Of a stretch of 58,735 nt of DNA, positions 17,696 to 26,305 are shown in pieces. How positions within the stretch are numbered: the stretch's first letter is position 1; each line of letters begins with the position of its first letter. The DNA is from an uncultured Lachnospiraceae bacterium (GTDB lineage Bacteria; Bacillota; Clostridia; Lachnospirales; Lachnospiraceae). The position numbers and the translations under genes are program-made. The DNA lies in contig CAPQSW010000006.1 in the NCBI GenBank assembly GCA_948688495.1, positions 42,735 to 101,469 on the forward strand. Reading direction: 5' to 3'. Under the pieces are notes generated by a model. That model made no database searches. It was not told the DNA's origin and saw only the letters and a program-made list of their open reading frames with translations.

Positions 17696-17770
17696 CGGGG
17701 TATGGCTCAGCTTGGCTAGAGCGCACGGCTGGGGGCCGTGAGGTCGCAGGTTCGAATCCTGTTACCCCGA
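17696..17770 (+). tRNA. tRNA-Pro, anticodon GGG
   Basis: The 75-base cloverleaf has acceptor arms CGGGGTA/TACCCCG with discriminator A, a D arm (GCTCAGCTTGGCTAGAGC), the anticodon arm CACGG-CTGGGGG-CCGTG giving anticodon GGG, and a T arm with GGTTCGAATCC. Discriminator A and anticodon GGG identify it as a proline tRNA reading CCC/CCU. The 3' CCA is not encoded; a T-rich run follows directly. Confidence 0.95.
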
Positions 17771-17791
17771 TTTTTTTATTTTAAACATTAG

Positions 17792-17838
17792 AAAAGTCCA
17801 CAACTGATAATTGATTTTTCCAGTTACGGACTTTTTAT
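17792..17838. terminator. Terminator downstream of tRNA-Pro
   Basis: Arms AAAAGTCCACAACTG (17792-17806) and CAGTTACGGACTTTT (17821-17835) pair apart from one two-base mismatch, followed by T residues. The symmetrical A/T flanks make it usable from either side. It separates the tRNA from the convergent RelA/SpoT gene. Confidence 0.7.
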
Positions 17839-17892
17839 AATGTCCAAATATTTACTTTGTCGATGTACAGAATTATTTTATTATACAATATA

Positions 17893-20223
17893 TTATCCTC
17901 TGGTTCTCTCTATATCTATAATGCTATCCACCTGACGGATTTTTTCTACCAGGCTATTCAACTCGTCTTTGCCTTTCGTGCGAAACGCCAGCGTAATCGT
18001 TGCGATCCCCTGCTTACTTGTGGAAGAATGGATAGAATCAATATCTATCTGACGCTCCGTCAATACCTTCGTAATATCCACCAGAAGGCCCGTACGGTTA
18101 TTCCCGTAAAGCTTAATTTCTGCCATGTAACATCTCTCGTCGCTCTCACCTGTCTGCCACTCTGCATCCAGCAGACGTTCCCGGTCCAGCTCCGATAGAT
18201 TTACAACATTGATACAGTCTGTGCGATGAATGGAAATTCCCCTTCCCCTGGTCACAAACCCTACAATTTCATCCCCCGGTACTGGCGCGCAGCAACGTGA
18301 AAAACGGACCGCCACATCGTCCACCCCTTTTACTATAATACCGCTTTTTGAGCGGGTTCTGCCCCGCTTATCACGGCTTCCGCCAGACGCCGTGCCTCCC
18401 ATGCCGCCATTTTCGACAAGTTTTAAAATATCATCATCCGTAACGGCAACGGAATGGTCTTCCTGGTAATATTCCAGCATCTTATTGATTATCTGGCCTT
18501 CCTTGAGCCCCCCGTGTCCAATAGCGGCCAGAACGGATTCCCAGTCCCGGAATCCATATTTACGCATAATACGGCTCTGATAAGATGACTGGTTCACATC
18601 CGGCCAGTTGATCCCTTTTGACTTACAATACTGTGACAGCAATTCCTTTCCCTTAGAGATATTTTCTTCTTTAAACTCACTGCGGAACCACTGGTTAATC
18701 TTATTCTTCGCCTGCGTACTTTTGACAATATTCAGCCAGTCACGGCTAGGCCCCCTGGAATTCTGCGAGGTCAGTACTTCTATTCTATCCCCGTTCTGTA
18801 TCACATAATCAATATTGACAAGTTTGCCGTTGACCTTGGCGCCAATCATTTTATTGCCCACGGCAGAATGGATACTGTAAGCGAAATCTATGGGCGTGGA
18901 ACCCTTAGGCAGATTTTTCACATCCCCTGTCGGTGTAAAACAAAACACCGTATCGGAAAACAAATCCAAATCGCTTTTTAACAGGCTCATAAACTCCCGG
19001 TTATCAGACATATCCTTCTGCCATTCCAGAATCTGCCGAAGCCAGCTCAATTTCGCTTCTTCCTGCGTCTTTTCTGCAATTTTGCTGCCATTGGCAGCCT
19101 CTTTATATTTCCAATGGGCAGCAATCCCATATTCCGCCGTCCTGTGCATCTCCAGCGTGCGGATCTGAATCTCAAACGGCTGTCCGTTTGGCCCAATCAC
19201 GGATGTATGCAGGGACTGGTACATATTGGGCTTGGGCATGGCAATATAATCCTTAAACCTTCCCGGAATCGGTTTGTACATCTCATGAATCACGCCGAGC
19301 GCTGCATAACAGTCCTTGACAGATTCTACAATAATGCGGATCGCAAACAAATCAAAAATCTGGTCTAAGGTCTTATCCTGATTAACCATCTTCTTATATA
19401 TACTGAAAAAATGTTTCGCCCGGCCGTCAATCGACGCAACAATCCCGGCCTCAAAAATATGGTGCTTTACTTCTTCTACCAGCTGTCCCACATATTCTTC
19501 ACGCGTACTCTTCCTGAGCGCTACCTTTTCTACCAGGTCATAATAAGCATCCGGCTGCAGATACTTCAGCGAAAGGTCATCCAGTTCAACCTTAATCTTT
19601 GAAATGCCGAGACGCTGTGCAAGGGGTGCATAAATATCCATCGTCTCCCTTGCCTTCTCTTTCTGCTTCTCAGGCTTCATATACCTTAAAGTCCGCATAT
19701 TGTGAAGGCGGTCTGCCAGTTTGATCAAAATAACACGGATATCCTTTGCCATGGCAAGGAACATCTTGCGCATATTTTCCGCCTGGACTTCCACCTTATC
19801 CGCTTCATAGGGCAGTTGTCCCAGTTTCGTAACACCATCGACCAAAAGCGCCACTTCCTCGCTGAATTCTTCGGCAATCTCCTCCTCCGTCATTACTGTG
19901 TCCTCTACGACATCATGAAGGATGCCTGCAACAATTGTCTCCTTATCCAGCTCTAATTCTGCAAGGATGATTGCCACACACAAGGGATGGATGATGTATG
20001 CCTCGCCGGATTTACGCACTTGCCCTTTATGCGCCTCGTCTGCAATCCTGTATGCCTTTTCAATCAGAGAAATATCCGTAGAAGGATGATAACGCTTCAC
20101 GCTTGCAATCAATTCATCATACAGGCTCTGTGGGCTTACAAACTCCTTCGTTGGTTTAATATGGTCTGCCTGGACTTCTGCTTTCTGCTGTTCTTCCAAT
20201 TGAATATTCTTATTATCTTCCAT
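17893..20223 (-). CDS. rel: Bifunctional (p)ppGpp synthetase/hydrolase RelA/SpoT
   Basis: About 776 residues. Order of domains: HD hydrolase (AHKGQVRKSGEAYIIHPL, GILHDVVEDT), synthetase (YKKMVNQDKT, QSLHTSVIGPNGQPFEIQIR), TGS (VFCFTPTGDVKNLPKGSTPIDFAYSIHS), a conserved-cysteine zinc-finger-like region (RFSRCCAPVPGDEIVG) and a C-terminal ACT domain. Both catalytic domains look intact, so it should make and degrade the stringent alarmone. I place the start at 20223 (MEDNKNIQ) because GGAG lies eight bases before it. The open frame extends 28 codons further upstream with non-typical sequence. It is a single gene, convergent with the tRNA. Confidence 0.95.
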   Translation of the reverse strand: MEDNKNIQLEEQQKAEVQADHIKPTKEFVSPQSLYDELIASVKRYHPSTDISLIEKAYRIADEAHKGQVRKSGEAYIIHPLCVAIILAELELDKETIVAGILHDVVEDTVMTEEEIAEEFSEEVALLVDGVTKLGQLPYEADKVEVQAENMRKMFLAMAKDIRVILIKLADRLHNMRTLRYMKPEKQKEKARETMDIYAPLAQRLGISKIKVELDDLSLKYLQPDAYYDLVEKVALRKSTREEYVGQLVEEVKHHIFEAGIVASIDGRAKHFFSIYKKMVNQDKTLDQIFDLFAIRIIVESVKDCYAALGVIHEMYKPIPGRFKDYIAMPKPNMYQSLHTSVIGPNGQPFEIQIRTLEMHRTAEYGIAAHWKYKEAANGSKIAEKTQEEAKLSWLRQILEWQKDMSDNREFMSLLKSDLDLFSDTVFCFTPTGDVKNLPKGSTPIDFAYSIHSAVGNKMIGAKVNGKLVNIDYVIQNGDRIEVLTSQNSRGPSRDWLNIVKSTQAKNKINQWFRSEFKEENISKGKELLSQYCKSKGINWPDVNQSSYQSRIMRKYGFRDWESVLAAIGHGGLKEGQIINKMLEYYQEDHSVAVTDDDILKLVENGGMGGTASGGSRDKRGRTRSKSGIIVKGVDDVAVRFSRCCAPVPGDEIVGFVTRGRGISIHRTDCINVVNLSELDRERLLDAEWQTGESDERCYMAEIKLYGNNRTGLLVDITKVLTERQIDIDSIHSSTSKQGIATITLAFRTKGKDELNSLVEKIRQVDSIIDIERTRG

Positions 20224-20362
20224 AAGCATCTCTCCATCCCGCCTATTCTGCAATCCTTGTAAAATGTAGGTAAGCTTCATTATAGATAATATTTTTAGAA
20301 ATTGCAATAATTAATTTTTAACAGGTAAAATTTGCAGCATCTGGACACACCCGAATAAGCTG

Positions 20363-21295
20363 TTACAGCGATTTCGTATACCTCTGCAGCATTTTGTTCT
20401 GTAATTCTATTTCCTCCCGCCAGACAAACCCAAGATTCTCTGCCAAATGGATAGATATTTTGTTGTCTTTATGGATGAGACAATGTACCTGTCCAAACTC
20501 CGTAGCGGCTTTTGCATAGTTTAGAATCCCCTTGCACAGTTCCGAAGCGTAGCCTTTTCTTTGAAACTCCTCCCCTATCACATAGCCCAATTCTACCGCC
20601 GGCGTTTTGTGAAGGTTCAGGCTGTTTAATCCTGCACGCCCTATAATCCGGCCGGCAGCCTTTTCTACTGCAATCCACATACCATAACCGTAGAAATGGT
20701 ACATGTTTTCAATGTAAGCTCTTGTATATTCCTCCTCCTTTTGCCGTTCCTCGTAAAGCCCTTCCATATATCGCGTGATGCTTTTGCCCCGATATATCTC
20801 ATATAAATCATCTAAATCCTCCAATGTCATCTCTCGCAGAATACACCGTCCTGTTTCAATGACCGTCCAGGGAATGCCGTGCTTCCTCTGATACACGCGC
20901 TCCAGATAATGGAAATCAACTTCCTCAAAGCTTTCCACCAGCATTTTGACCCCGGAAAACTTCTGCCCGGGAATCCGTGGATTGAGATAACCAAGACATG
21001 CTATGTTTGTTCCTTCTATTATGGAAAGAACCCTGTCCGTTGCAGCCAGCATCAGGCAATCCTCCGGCTCAAGCTGATGGAGGATAAGAACTGCCTCAAG
21101 TTTTTCCCGACAGTCTGCATGAAACATATCCAGGTTAATAATCTGGACACCATAACGGTACAACCCATCCAAAAGCTCCGTAAGCCCATCTTCCATTACA
21201 AAACGCTCCGTATCTTCCTCCTGCACAATATTCAATTCCCGCATAGAAAGTATCAATCCGCGTAATCTCATTTCTTTGCCCATCCTCAAATCCAA
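20363..21295 (-). CDS. HAD-like domain fused to GNAT acetyltransferase
   Basis: 310-residue two-part protein. Residues about 1-140 resemble a haloacid-dehalogenase phosphatase fold (helix-rich cap, EPEDCLMLAATDRVLSIIEGTNIACLGYLNP like the acidic motif region). The catalytic DxDxT motif is absent, so this half is probably inactive or a binding domain. Residues about 150-305 form a RimJ-type GNAT domain (CILREMTLEDLDDLYEIY, then ELGYVIGEEFQRKGYASELCKGILNYA with the acetyl-CoA Q/RxxGxA/G loop). Acceptor substrate is unknown. The most upstream start is TTG at 21295; the ATG at residue 9 (MRLRGLILS) could be the true start. It lies 12 bases downstream of the DNA methyltransferase gene. Confidence 0.85.
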   Translation of the reverse strand: MDLRMGKEMRLRGLILSMRELNIVQEEDTERFVMEDGLTELLDGLYRYGVQIINLDMFHADCREKLEAVLILHQLEPEDCLMLAATDRVLSIIEGTNIACLGYLNPRIPGQKFSGVKMLVESFEEVDFHYLERVYQRKHGIPWTVIETGRCILREMTLEDLDDLYEIYRGKSITRYMEGLYEERQKEEEYTRAYIENMYHFYGYGMWIAVEKAAGRIIGRAGLNSLNLHKTPAVELGYVIGEEFQRKGYASELCKGILNYAKAATEFGQVHCLIHKDNKISIHLAENLGFVWREEIELQNKMLQRYTKSL

Positions 21296-21307
21296 TCTGA
21301 TATCTTC

Positions 21308-22657
21308 TCATTTATCAGCATCTGTTAATTTCAACACTATAAATCCAACGTCTGGTTCTGTATCTTTCTTTGAATATTCTGCCTTGATCTTATCTCCTGC
21401 ACGACGGATGCGTTCTTTTCCAATTTCACAGATATTCCCGTAACCGGCTTTGCATGCCTCACTTTTTTCCTCACAAATTTCAGGCTTCTGCACCATAATA
21501 AACCTGCGGTGTCCCCCGTCCTTGGCATTGAGCAGCATAACGGCATGTGCTGTAGTAGCAGATCCAGAAAAAAAGTCCAACACCACCGCCTCTTTATCAT
21601 CGACAGACCCTATTAAAACTCTCATCAAATCTGTCGATTTCGGATAGTCAAAAATTTTCCTGCCGCCAAACAATTTTCTAAGTTCGGAATCACCGTTTGG
21701 AATATTGGTGATAATATCCTTCAACAATGTGGTGTTATAATTTCTAATTTTTGTATAAATCTCATACCCTCCGCTTGATGTCGGAAGAACAATCAAGTCC
21801 TTGCTCTCCCTTGCAATCTTCTTCCTTGACCATCTCCACGCATGGTACTTGTGGGTTCCATCGCCGTTGGCATGGGGCAAAAGCTCTACAAACCCTTCGA
21901 TTGTGCTCCCAATGTCACCTGTCACAATCTCCCCTGTCCCCGGATTATAAAAAATACTAAACACCAAAGTCGGACGCGTCTCCTCGTTAAACTTACGATT
22001 ATGGTTATACAGGGTATCGCCTACAGCAAAGTCTCCATACGCATCACTGCGGATATCTTTGCGGAACCCTTTATACGCATCCGGCATTTTTTTCTTTGCA
22101 AAATCAACATCTACGGTAAGACTTGGTGAAACTGCAATATTTTTGGCATACACAAGAATACTCTCCCATGTCTTTGCCGCACCATGGCCAGAAATCTGCC
22201 GTCCAGTCATATTAGACACCCAGACAAGCTGATTAAGATAATTGTCCGCCCCAAACACTTCGTCACATATTTTTTTTAAATTTGCCTGCTCATTGTCATC
22301 TATACTTATAAAAATCACCCCATCCTCCATAAGAAGATTCCTTGCCAAAAGCAGCCGTGCATACATCATGCTGCACCAACCGGAATCCTCCATATCATCA
22401 TGATATATAAGGTCATTTCCGGTATTGTAGGGCGGATCAATATAGATAACCCTGACAGCTCCTAAAAAACTCTCCTGCAGAAGCTTTAGGACTTCCAGAT
22501 TATCCCCCTCAAGATAGAGGTTTCCGGTTGTGTCCAGGTTCCTGCTTTCCTCCCGGCAAAGACAAAAGGTTTTCCGGGACGGTTCCTTTGCTCTGGCAAG
22601 TGCAGCCTTTTTACCATTCCATGTAAATTCATATTTCTCAAAGGAGTCCATACTCAT
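21308..22657 (-). CDS. Orphan Type III-like (Mod) DNA adenine methyltransferase, shortened
   Basis: 449-residue beta-class amino-methyltransferase. Motif IV DPPYNTG is at 74-80, with the S-adenosylmethionine motif FSGSATT at about 363-369. This is the order of Type III Mod subunits, which methylate adenine at N6. GGAGG precedes the ATG. The protein ends at GFIVLKLTDADK, where longer Mod proteins continue, so about 100-150 C-terminal residues appear to be missing. No res-type nuclease gene lies within this window, so it would be an orphan methyltransferase or a decayed system. The internal target-recognition region (about 120-320) is intact in length. Activity is uncertain. Confidence 0.88.
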   Translation of the reverse strand: MSMDSFEKYEFTWNGKKAALARAKEPSRKTFCLCREESRNLDTTGNLYLEGDNLEVLKLLQESFLGAVRVIYIDPPYNTGNDLIYHDDMEDSGWCSMMYARLLLARNLLMEDGVIFISIDDNEQANLKKICDEVFGADNYLNQLVWVSNMTGRQISGHGAAKTWESILVYAKNIAVSPSLTVDVDFAKKKMPDAYKGFRKDIRSDAYGDFAVGDTLYNHNRKFNEETRPTLVFSIFYNPGTGEIVTGDIGSTIEGFVELLPHANGDGTHKYHAWRWSRKKIARESKDLIVLPTSSGGYEIYTKIRNYNTTLLKDIITNIPNGDSELRKLFGGRKIFDYPKSTDLMRVLIGSVDDKEAVVLDFFSGSATTAHAVMLLNAKDGGHRRFIMVQKPEICEEKSEACKAGYGNICEIGKERIRRAGDKIKAEYSKKDTEPDVGFIVLKLTDADK

Positions 22658-22747
22658 GCCGTTCCTCCTGTACTGCAGCTAATTTCATTATTTTTAATTT
22701 TCCACAATTTTTAAATTCAGTATAACACAATCAATACATATTGCAAT

Positions 22748-22788
22748 AAGAGCTGCTACATCAAAATTCCTTCGATGTGCAGCTCTTT
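22748..22788. terminator. Dyad, probable terminator after the DUF4097 gene
   Basis: AAGAGCTGC-T-ACATC (22748-22762) pairs with GATGT-GCAGCTCTT (22774-22787), leaving one unpaired T. It lies between the convergent ends of the methyltransferase upstream gap and the DUF4097 gene, about 50 bases after the latter's stop. T-richness is weak on both sides, so termination strength is uncertain. Confidence 0.55.
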
Positions 22789-22834
22789 GTTTATCCAACT
22801 ATTTTACATGAGTTACGAAAGGTCATGATCTTTA

Positions 22835-23815
22835 TCAATCCATTTCTCTGTCAAAAGAAATATCCACCTCTCCCACATTGCAGTCAATCATCATCTCCTT
22901 GTCTGCTGAATTGTCTATCTTCTTTCTTGCGCTCAGAACGGCATACTCATCCTCCCCTATCGAAATCTCTCCCATGCTGCAGGAAATGTCATAGTTATAA
23001 TCCTGTTCTCGCCCGCAAACGGTTGCATCTATCGTTCCAATTCCACAGTCAACCACAATATCATCCGCTGTAATCCCGGAAATATCAATCTCTCCTATGT
23101 TGGCAGTCAACGTCAGTTTCGATGCTTCAACCTCCCGCAGATCAATCTCACCAGCGCCAACATCCACGCTGCACGCCTTTTTTGCAGTCAGTTTTTCATC
23201 TGCCTGGCATTCCCCGGCATCGACTTCGATAACTAAATTTTTTGCTGCCAGAGGCGTATCTATATTAATGTCTCCCGCATCCTGCTTCAAGGATATTTCC
23301 TCCAATATATTATTTTGCAGCTTCTTTGGAATCTGGATGGTGATTCTAGTGCTGTCATTCTTCCAGCTGCGCTTGCTTCCAGTCTCCTCAATCCTTAAGG
23401 TTGTTCCATCCTTATATGCCTTTACCTTGCGCCTGTGATTCTCCTTGCGATATTCCACCGCCACCTGTATGGTTTCTTCATTGTCTGTATTTTCTATAAC
23501 ATTCACAGTACCATAAAAGACCCTTACATCCAGCTTATCAACCTTATTTTCCTGCCCGTCTCCCGAGCATTGAAACGTATAATCCTCTCTGGCAGCACTT
23601 TTCCATCCCTCACCGTCATCCTGCCAGTTAAATCTGTTACGCCTGGTTACCTCACGGATACTGTCAATGGGACCCAAACTGTATTTCCCATCCTCCACAT
23701 TCGCCCAGAAATCCCCATAATTAAACCCTATGCACAGACTGACCACGCAGCACGCGCTGCCCAAAACCACTAATACCAACGATATAATCAACGCAATCTT
23801 TATAAAATTCTTCAT
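22835..23815 (-). CDS. DUF4097 beta-strand repeat protein with N-terminal membrane helix
   Basis: 326 residues from the ATG at 23815 (MKNFIKIALI). One N-terminal membrane helix (about 4-27) is followed by a long right-handed beta-helix-like region with repeated xI-xxxG/D-xxx patterns (AGDINIDTPLAAKNLVIEVDAGE and onward), matching the DUF4097 adhesin-like family. The start is supported by a GGGGC-rich SD and an ATGA overlap with the DUF1700 stop codon. Longer in-frame sequence up to 23902 lies inside the upstream gene and is unlikely to be used. The usual operon partners PadR and DUF1700 are directly upstream. The precise role of these envelope proteins is not established. Confidence 0.88.
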   Translation of the reverse strand: MKNFIKIALIISLVLVVLGSACCVVSLCIGFNYGDFWANVEDGKYSLGPIDSIREVTRRNRFNWQDDGEGWKSAAREDYTFQCSGDGQENKVDKLDVRVFYGTVNVIENTDNEETIQVAVEYRKENHRRKVKAYKDGTTLRIEETGSKRSWKNDSTRITIQIPKKLQNNILEEISLKQDAGDINIDTPLAAKNLVIEVDAGECQADEKLTAKKACSVDVGAGEIDLREVEASKLTLTANIGEIDISGITADDIVVDCGIGTIDATVCGREQDYNYDISCSMGEISIGEDEYAVLSARKKIDNSADKEMMIDCNVGEVDISFDREMD

Positions 23816-24549
23816 ACTGCCTGCCCCTTTCCTGGAAATATTTTCTTCCATAGCTTTCCAACTGCATGACCGAACCACGGAATGCCTTTCCCACAAACCC
23901 ATACGCTGAAAACTGTCATCAGTATTGCCACAACCCAGACTAGCATTGCCGCTCCCAGGAGCCCGAATCCTACGGCAACACCTCCTACTATAAACTCACC
24001 GATTCCAATTCCAAACATTATGCCGCCTGCTACATAAAGCGAGAAAGCTGCCACCATAATTCCAAACACTGTTGCTATGATTCCGACAATGATTGAGAAG
24101 ATTCCGGCCAAAAGACTTCCCCAGACTGGACTTGTCAACACTACCGCAACAGTAATCAACACCATTTTTATCGTGCGGTTCTCATCTTCCTCGGAATGCT
24201 TCTTTTCCCAGCTTGTGTCATGGCTTTGGTCCATGCCCTTTTGAATATCCACCGCCTGCTTATGCTCCTGAAAACGTTCATCAAAAAACCCTCGCTCAGT
24301 ATACATTCCCGCTTCCGTCTTCTGTTCTGTATAGGCGCTTGTATTATCTCCCTGCTCCATACGCAAATCAGCCTTGATCGTGGCTGCCACTTTCTCAGGG
24401 GATTCCAGTTCCCTAAGAATACGCTCCTCATTTTCTTCCCCTGCATCCTCAAAATAATTTCGGTAATAGGACAACGCCTCCCGTCTTTCCTCCTCCGATA
24501 TGTCTGAAAGCAGCGCTTCTAGCTGCCTCATAAATTCCTCTTTTCTCAT
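23812..24549 (-). CDS. DUF1700/HAAS-domain membrane protein
   Basis: 245 residues. The N-terminal 60 residues (MRKEEFMRQLEALLSDISEEERREALSYYRNYFEDAGEE) are the HAAS/DUF1700 signature, with the characteristic LE-PEKVAATIKADL end. The C-terminal half has about four hydrophobic segments rich in Gly/Val/Ile. Start and stop both overlap their neighbours by four bases (ATGA), giving a coupled PadR-DUF1700-DUF4097 unit. Such proteins are thought to be membrane partners controlled by the upstream PadR repressor. Substrate or signal unknown. Confidence 0.9.
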   Translation of the reverse strand: MRKEEFMRQLEALLSDISEEERREALSYYRNYFEDAGEENEERILRELESPEKVAATIKADLRMEQGDNTSAYTEQKTEAGMYTERGFFDERFQEHKQAVDIQKGMDQSHDTSWEKKHSEEDENRTIKMVLITVAVVLTSPVWGSLLAGIFSIIVGIIATVFGIMVAAFSLYVAGGIMFGIGIGEFIVGGVAVGFGLLGAAMLVWVVAILMTVFSVWVCGKGIPWFGHAVGKLWKKIFPGKGQAV

Positions 24550-24869
24550 GCCAGCTCTCCTCCCGAAAATAACATTGTAATTTTAGAAGAATAAGATTCC
24601 CACTCCGTCCGATATAGATTCAACTGTGCGTCTCCTCTGTCAGTAATCTTATAGTATCTGCGGTTTCTTCCCCCGCACTCCATATCATAGACTTCCAGGC
24701 ACCCATCCTTCTGAAGCCGCCGCAATACTGGATACAGGGTAGATTCTGATACCTCAATTGCCTGCCGGACATCCTGGGTAATCTTGTAACCATATGTGCC
24801 CTCTTTCTCCTTGCTCACAACTGCAAGTACTATGGCGTCCAAAAGAGCTGCACCTGTATTAAATACCAT
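24546..24869 (-). CDS. PadR family transcriptional regulator
   Basis: 107-residue winged-helix protein. AALLDAIVLAVVSKEKEGTYGYKITQDV followed by VSESTLYPVLRRLQKDGCLEVYDME is the PadR core with the recognition helix LYPVLRRL. The C-terminal helix would form the dimer. Autoregulation is typical. AT-rich repeated TAATATTA words and a promoter lie directly upstream. It is the first gene of a three-gene coupled operon; the ligand is unknown. Confidence 0.93.
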   Translation of the reverse strand: MVFNTGAALLDAIVLAVVSKEKEGTYGYKITQDVRQAIEVSESTLYPVLRRLQKDGCLEVYDMECGGRNRRYYKITDRGDAQLNLYRTEWESYSSKITMLFSGGELA

Positions 24870-24891
24870 TCCATCACTCCTTTTGTCTCTA

Positions 24892-24958
24892 TAATATTAT
24901 ACATTTAATATTACTATTTCTTGTTCAATACTATATATCATATAATATTATTTGTCAA
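24892..24958 (-). promoter_or_regulatory. Promoter and AT-rich operator-like repeats of the padR operon
   Basis: Minus-strand -35 TTGACA (24958-24953), 17-base spacer and -10 TATAGT (24935-24930). Between the -10 and the gene are two TAATATTA words at 24892-24899 and 24906-24913, plus the dyad-like ATACTATATATCATATAATAT. PadR repressors often bind such AT-rich dyads over their own promoter. The promoter match is good; the operator is inferred. Confidence 0.6.
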
Positions 24959-24967
24959 CAGTTATTT

Positions 24968-25010
24968 AAAAAAAAACATCTATACCGGATAATTCTCCGT
25001 GTACAGATGC
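24968..25010 (-). terminator. Intrinsic terminator after the flavodoxin gene
   Basis: On the minus strand GCATCTGTACACGGA pairs with TCCGGTATAGATGT and is followed by a run of eight or nine T residues. It ends the DUF5685-DnaJ-flavodoxin transcript about 48 bases past the last stop codon and insulates the padR promoter. Confidence 0.85.
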
Positions 25011-25057
25011 TTCTTCTGCAAGTATCCTATTATATTATATTAAAGCAAACAACTCCC

Positions 25058-25594
25058 TCATGTATTCTTACATTTTTCCAGCACGCACTGCACAAACTCC
25101 CGGGCATTTGCCAAATCTGTGTCATTGGGATGGAATAACGCCTCATCAAAATTATGCAGAAGCCTCCTGCGGCATGCCTCCTGTCTGGAGTCTTCTCTGG
25201 GAATCTCATAATTCCCCCGAATCTGCATAGGCATTTTTCCCTGACATAGAAATATGCCAAGATATTCACAGTCATCCGGTATCCATACGTTGACTTTCTG
25301 TTCGATGCTGCGGTAATATTCTGCATCACTGCCCATCCCGCAGGTACCAAACAGCGCAATCTTCTTGCCATGAAGCTCTGACATTGCATCAATCACCGAC
25401 ATCTCGCAAGTACCACGATTAACCCAAAAACCAATAAAGAAAATATCTGCATCTTTCCCCCGGTATTCCTCCATACTCTGCATGTCCTTAGACATGCCAG
25501 GAAGCGCGCTGAAAATTTCAGTGGCTATCTTCTTGGTATTACCAGTCTTGCTGGAATATAATACCATATAATCCATGCTGCTCACCCACTCCAT
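25058..25594 (-). CDS. Flavodoxin family protein
   Basis: 178-residue flavodoxin-like protein. The FMN phosphate loop YSSKTGNTKKIA is near residues 13-24, and further flavin-contacting loops are IGFWVNRGTCEM and FGTCGMGSDAEYY. A cysteine sits in the second loop. Proteins of this shape in Clostridia serve as electron carriers or quinone/nitro reductases; the name BilS has been applied to relatives, but no bilirubin reductase gene is here. The gene starts 11 bases after the DnaJ-like gene, the last of a three-gene unit that ends at a terminator. Start codon choice between 25594 and residue 7 (MDYMVLYSS) is open. Confidence 0.87.
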   Translation of the reverse strand: MEWVSSMDYMVLYSSKTGNTKKIATEIFSALPGMSKDMQSMEEYRGKDADIFFIGFWVNRGTCEMSVIDAMSELHGKKIALFGTCGMGSDAEYYRSIEQKVNVWIPDDCEYLGIFLCQGKMPMQIRGNYEIPREDSRQEACRRRLLHNFDEALFHPNDTDLANAREFVQCVLEKCKNT

Positions 25595-25605
25595 CTAGCT
25601 TTCTA

Positions 25606-26304
25606 TCACATATATGGTCCTCGGTACACCCCTCTGCCTCCACAACAGAGCCCTCCGCCTCCACAACAAAGATTACATAACAGATTTGCAAGGCAAAGCT
25701 TCAGGCAAAAGCTTCCGCCGCCTACAGGTGTTCCGTAGTTCTGGCGCTGTCCATAATACCAGCTCCCGCCATTTTGAAGCTGGGCATACAATTGCTGGTA
25801 CTGCTGGTTCCCCGGCTCCATTGCCATAGCGCGCTGCGCCGATTCCATCGCCGCCACATTATTCCCCGCACCGGAATTCGCAATGGCGGCCAGATAAAAC
25901 CAATATGCATCACGGTTATTGATACTGTTTAATACATTAAGCGCCTCTCTGTAATGACCGCTTCGTATATAATTCTCTGCCGCCCTCTTGTAAGTACTCT
26001 CTGAATCCTGCTCACGGCTGCGTTTCGGCTGCCCATATCCAAACCCGCCAAAAAAGTCTCCAAAATCACCATATGTACCTCCGCCTCCCGGATATCCATG
26101 GCCAGAAGTCCCATGCTCCTTTTCGTACATAATCTGCTGGTAGGCCTGCTGGATTTCTTTAAACTTCTCCTCTGCCTGCTCCTTATGCGGATTATTCACA
26201 TTTGCATCTGGATGGTATTTCCGGCTCAAGGAACGATATGCTTTTTTAATTTCTTCGTCACTGGCATTCCTGGTCACGCCAAGGACTGCATATGGGTCAT
26301 ACAT
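25606..26304 (-). CDS. J-domain protein with TPR-like and Cys/Gly-rich tail
   Basis: 232 residues. An N-terminal J domain (YAVLGVTRNASDEEIKKAY, HPD at about 31-33) should stimulate DnaK-type ATPase. A Gly/Tyr/Phe-rich linker follows (about 72-95), then helical repeats like TPR motifs (about 100-170, RSGHYREALNVLNSI), and finally a cysteine/glycine-rich tail with clustered Cys that could bind metal or lipid. It is not a full DnaJ (no CxxCxGxG zinc repeats), so it is more likely a specialised co-chaperone. It starts one base after the DUF5685 gene stop codon and is coupled to it. Confidence 0.9.
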   Translation of the reverse strand: MYDPYAVLGVTRNASDEEIKKAYRSLSRKYHPDANVNNPHKEQAEEKFKEIQQAYQQIMYEKEHGTSGHGYPGGGGTYGDFGDFFGGFGYGQPKRSREQDSESTYKRAAENYIRSGHYREALNVLNSINNRDAYWFYLAAIANSGAGNNVAAMESAQRAMAMEPGNQQYQQLYAQLQNGGSWYYGQRQNYGTPVGGGSFCLKLCLANLLCNLCCGGGGLCCGGRGVYRGPYM

Positions 26305-26305
26305 A

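Noticed and set aside
21308..22657. Complete Type III restriction-modification system
   Set aside because: Only the modification subunit is present, it is shortened, and no nuclease gene with DEAD-box motifs is found in this window.
25058..25594. BilS-type flavodoxin of bilirubin reduction
   Set aside because: No BilR reductase is adjacent and the flavodoxin fold alone is not specific, so the broader name was kept.
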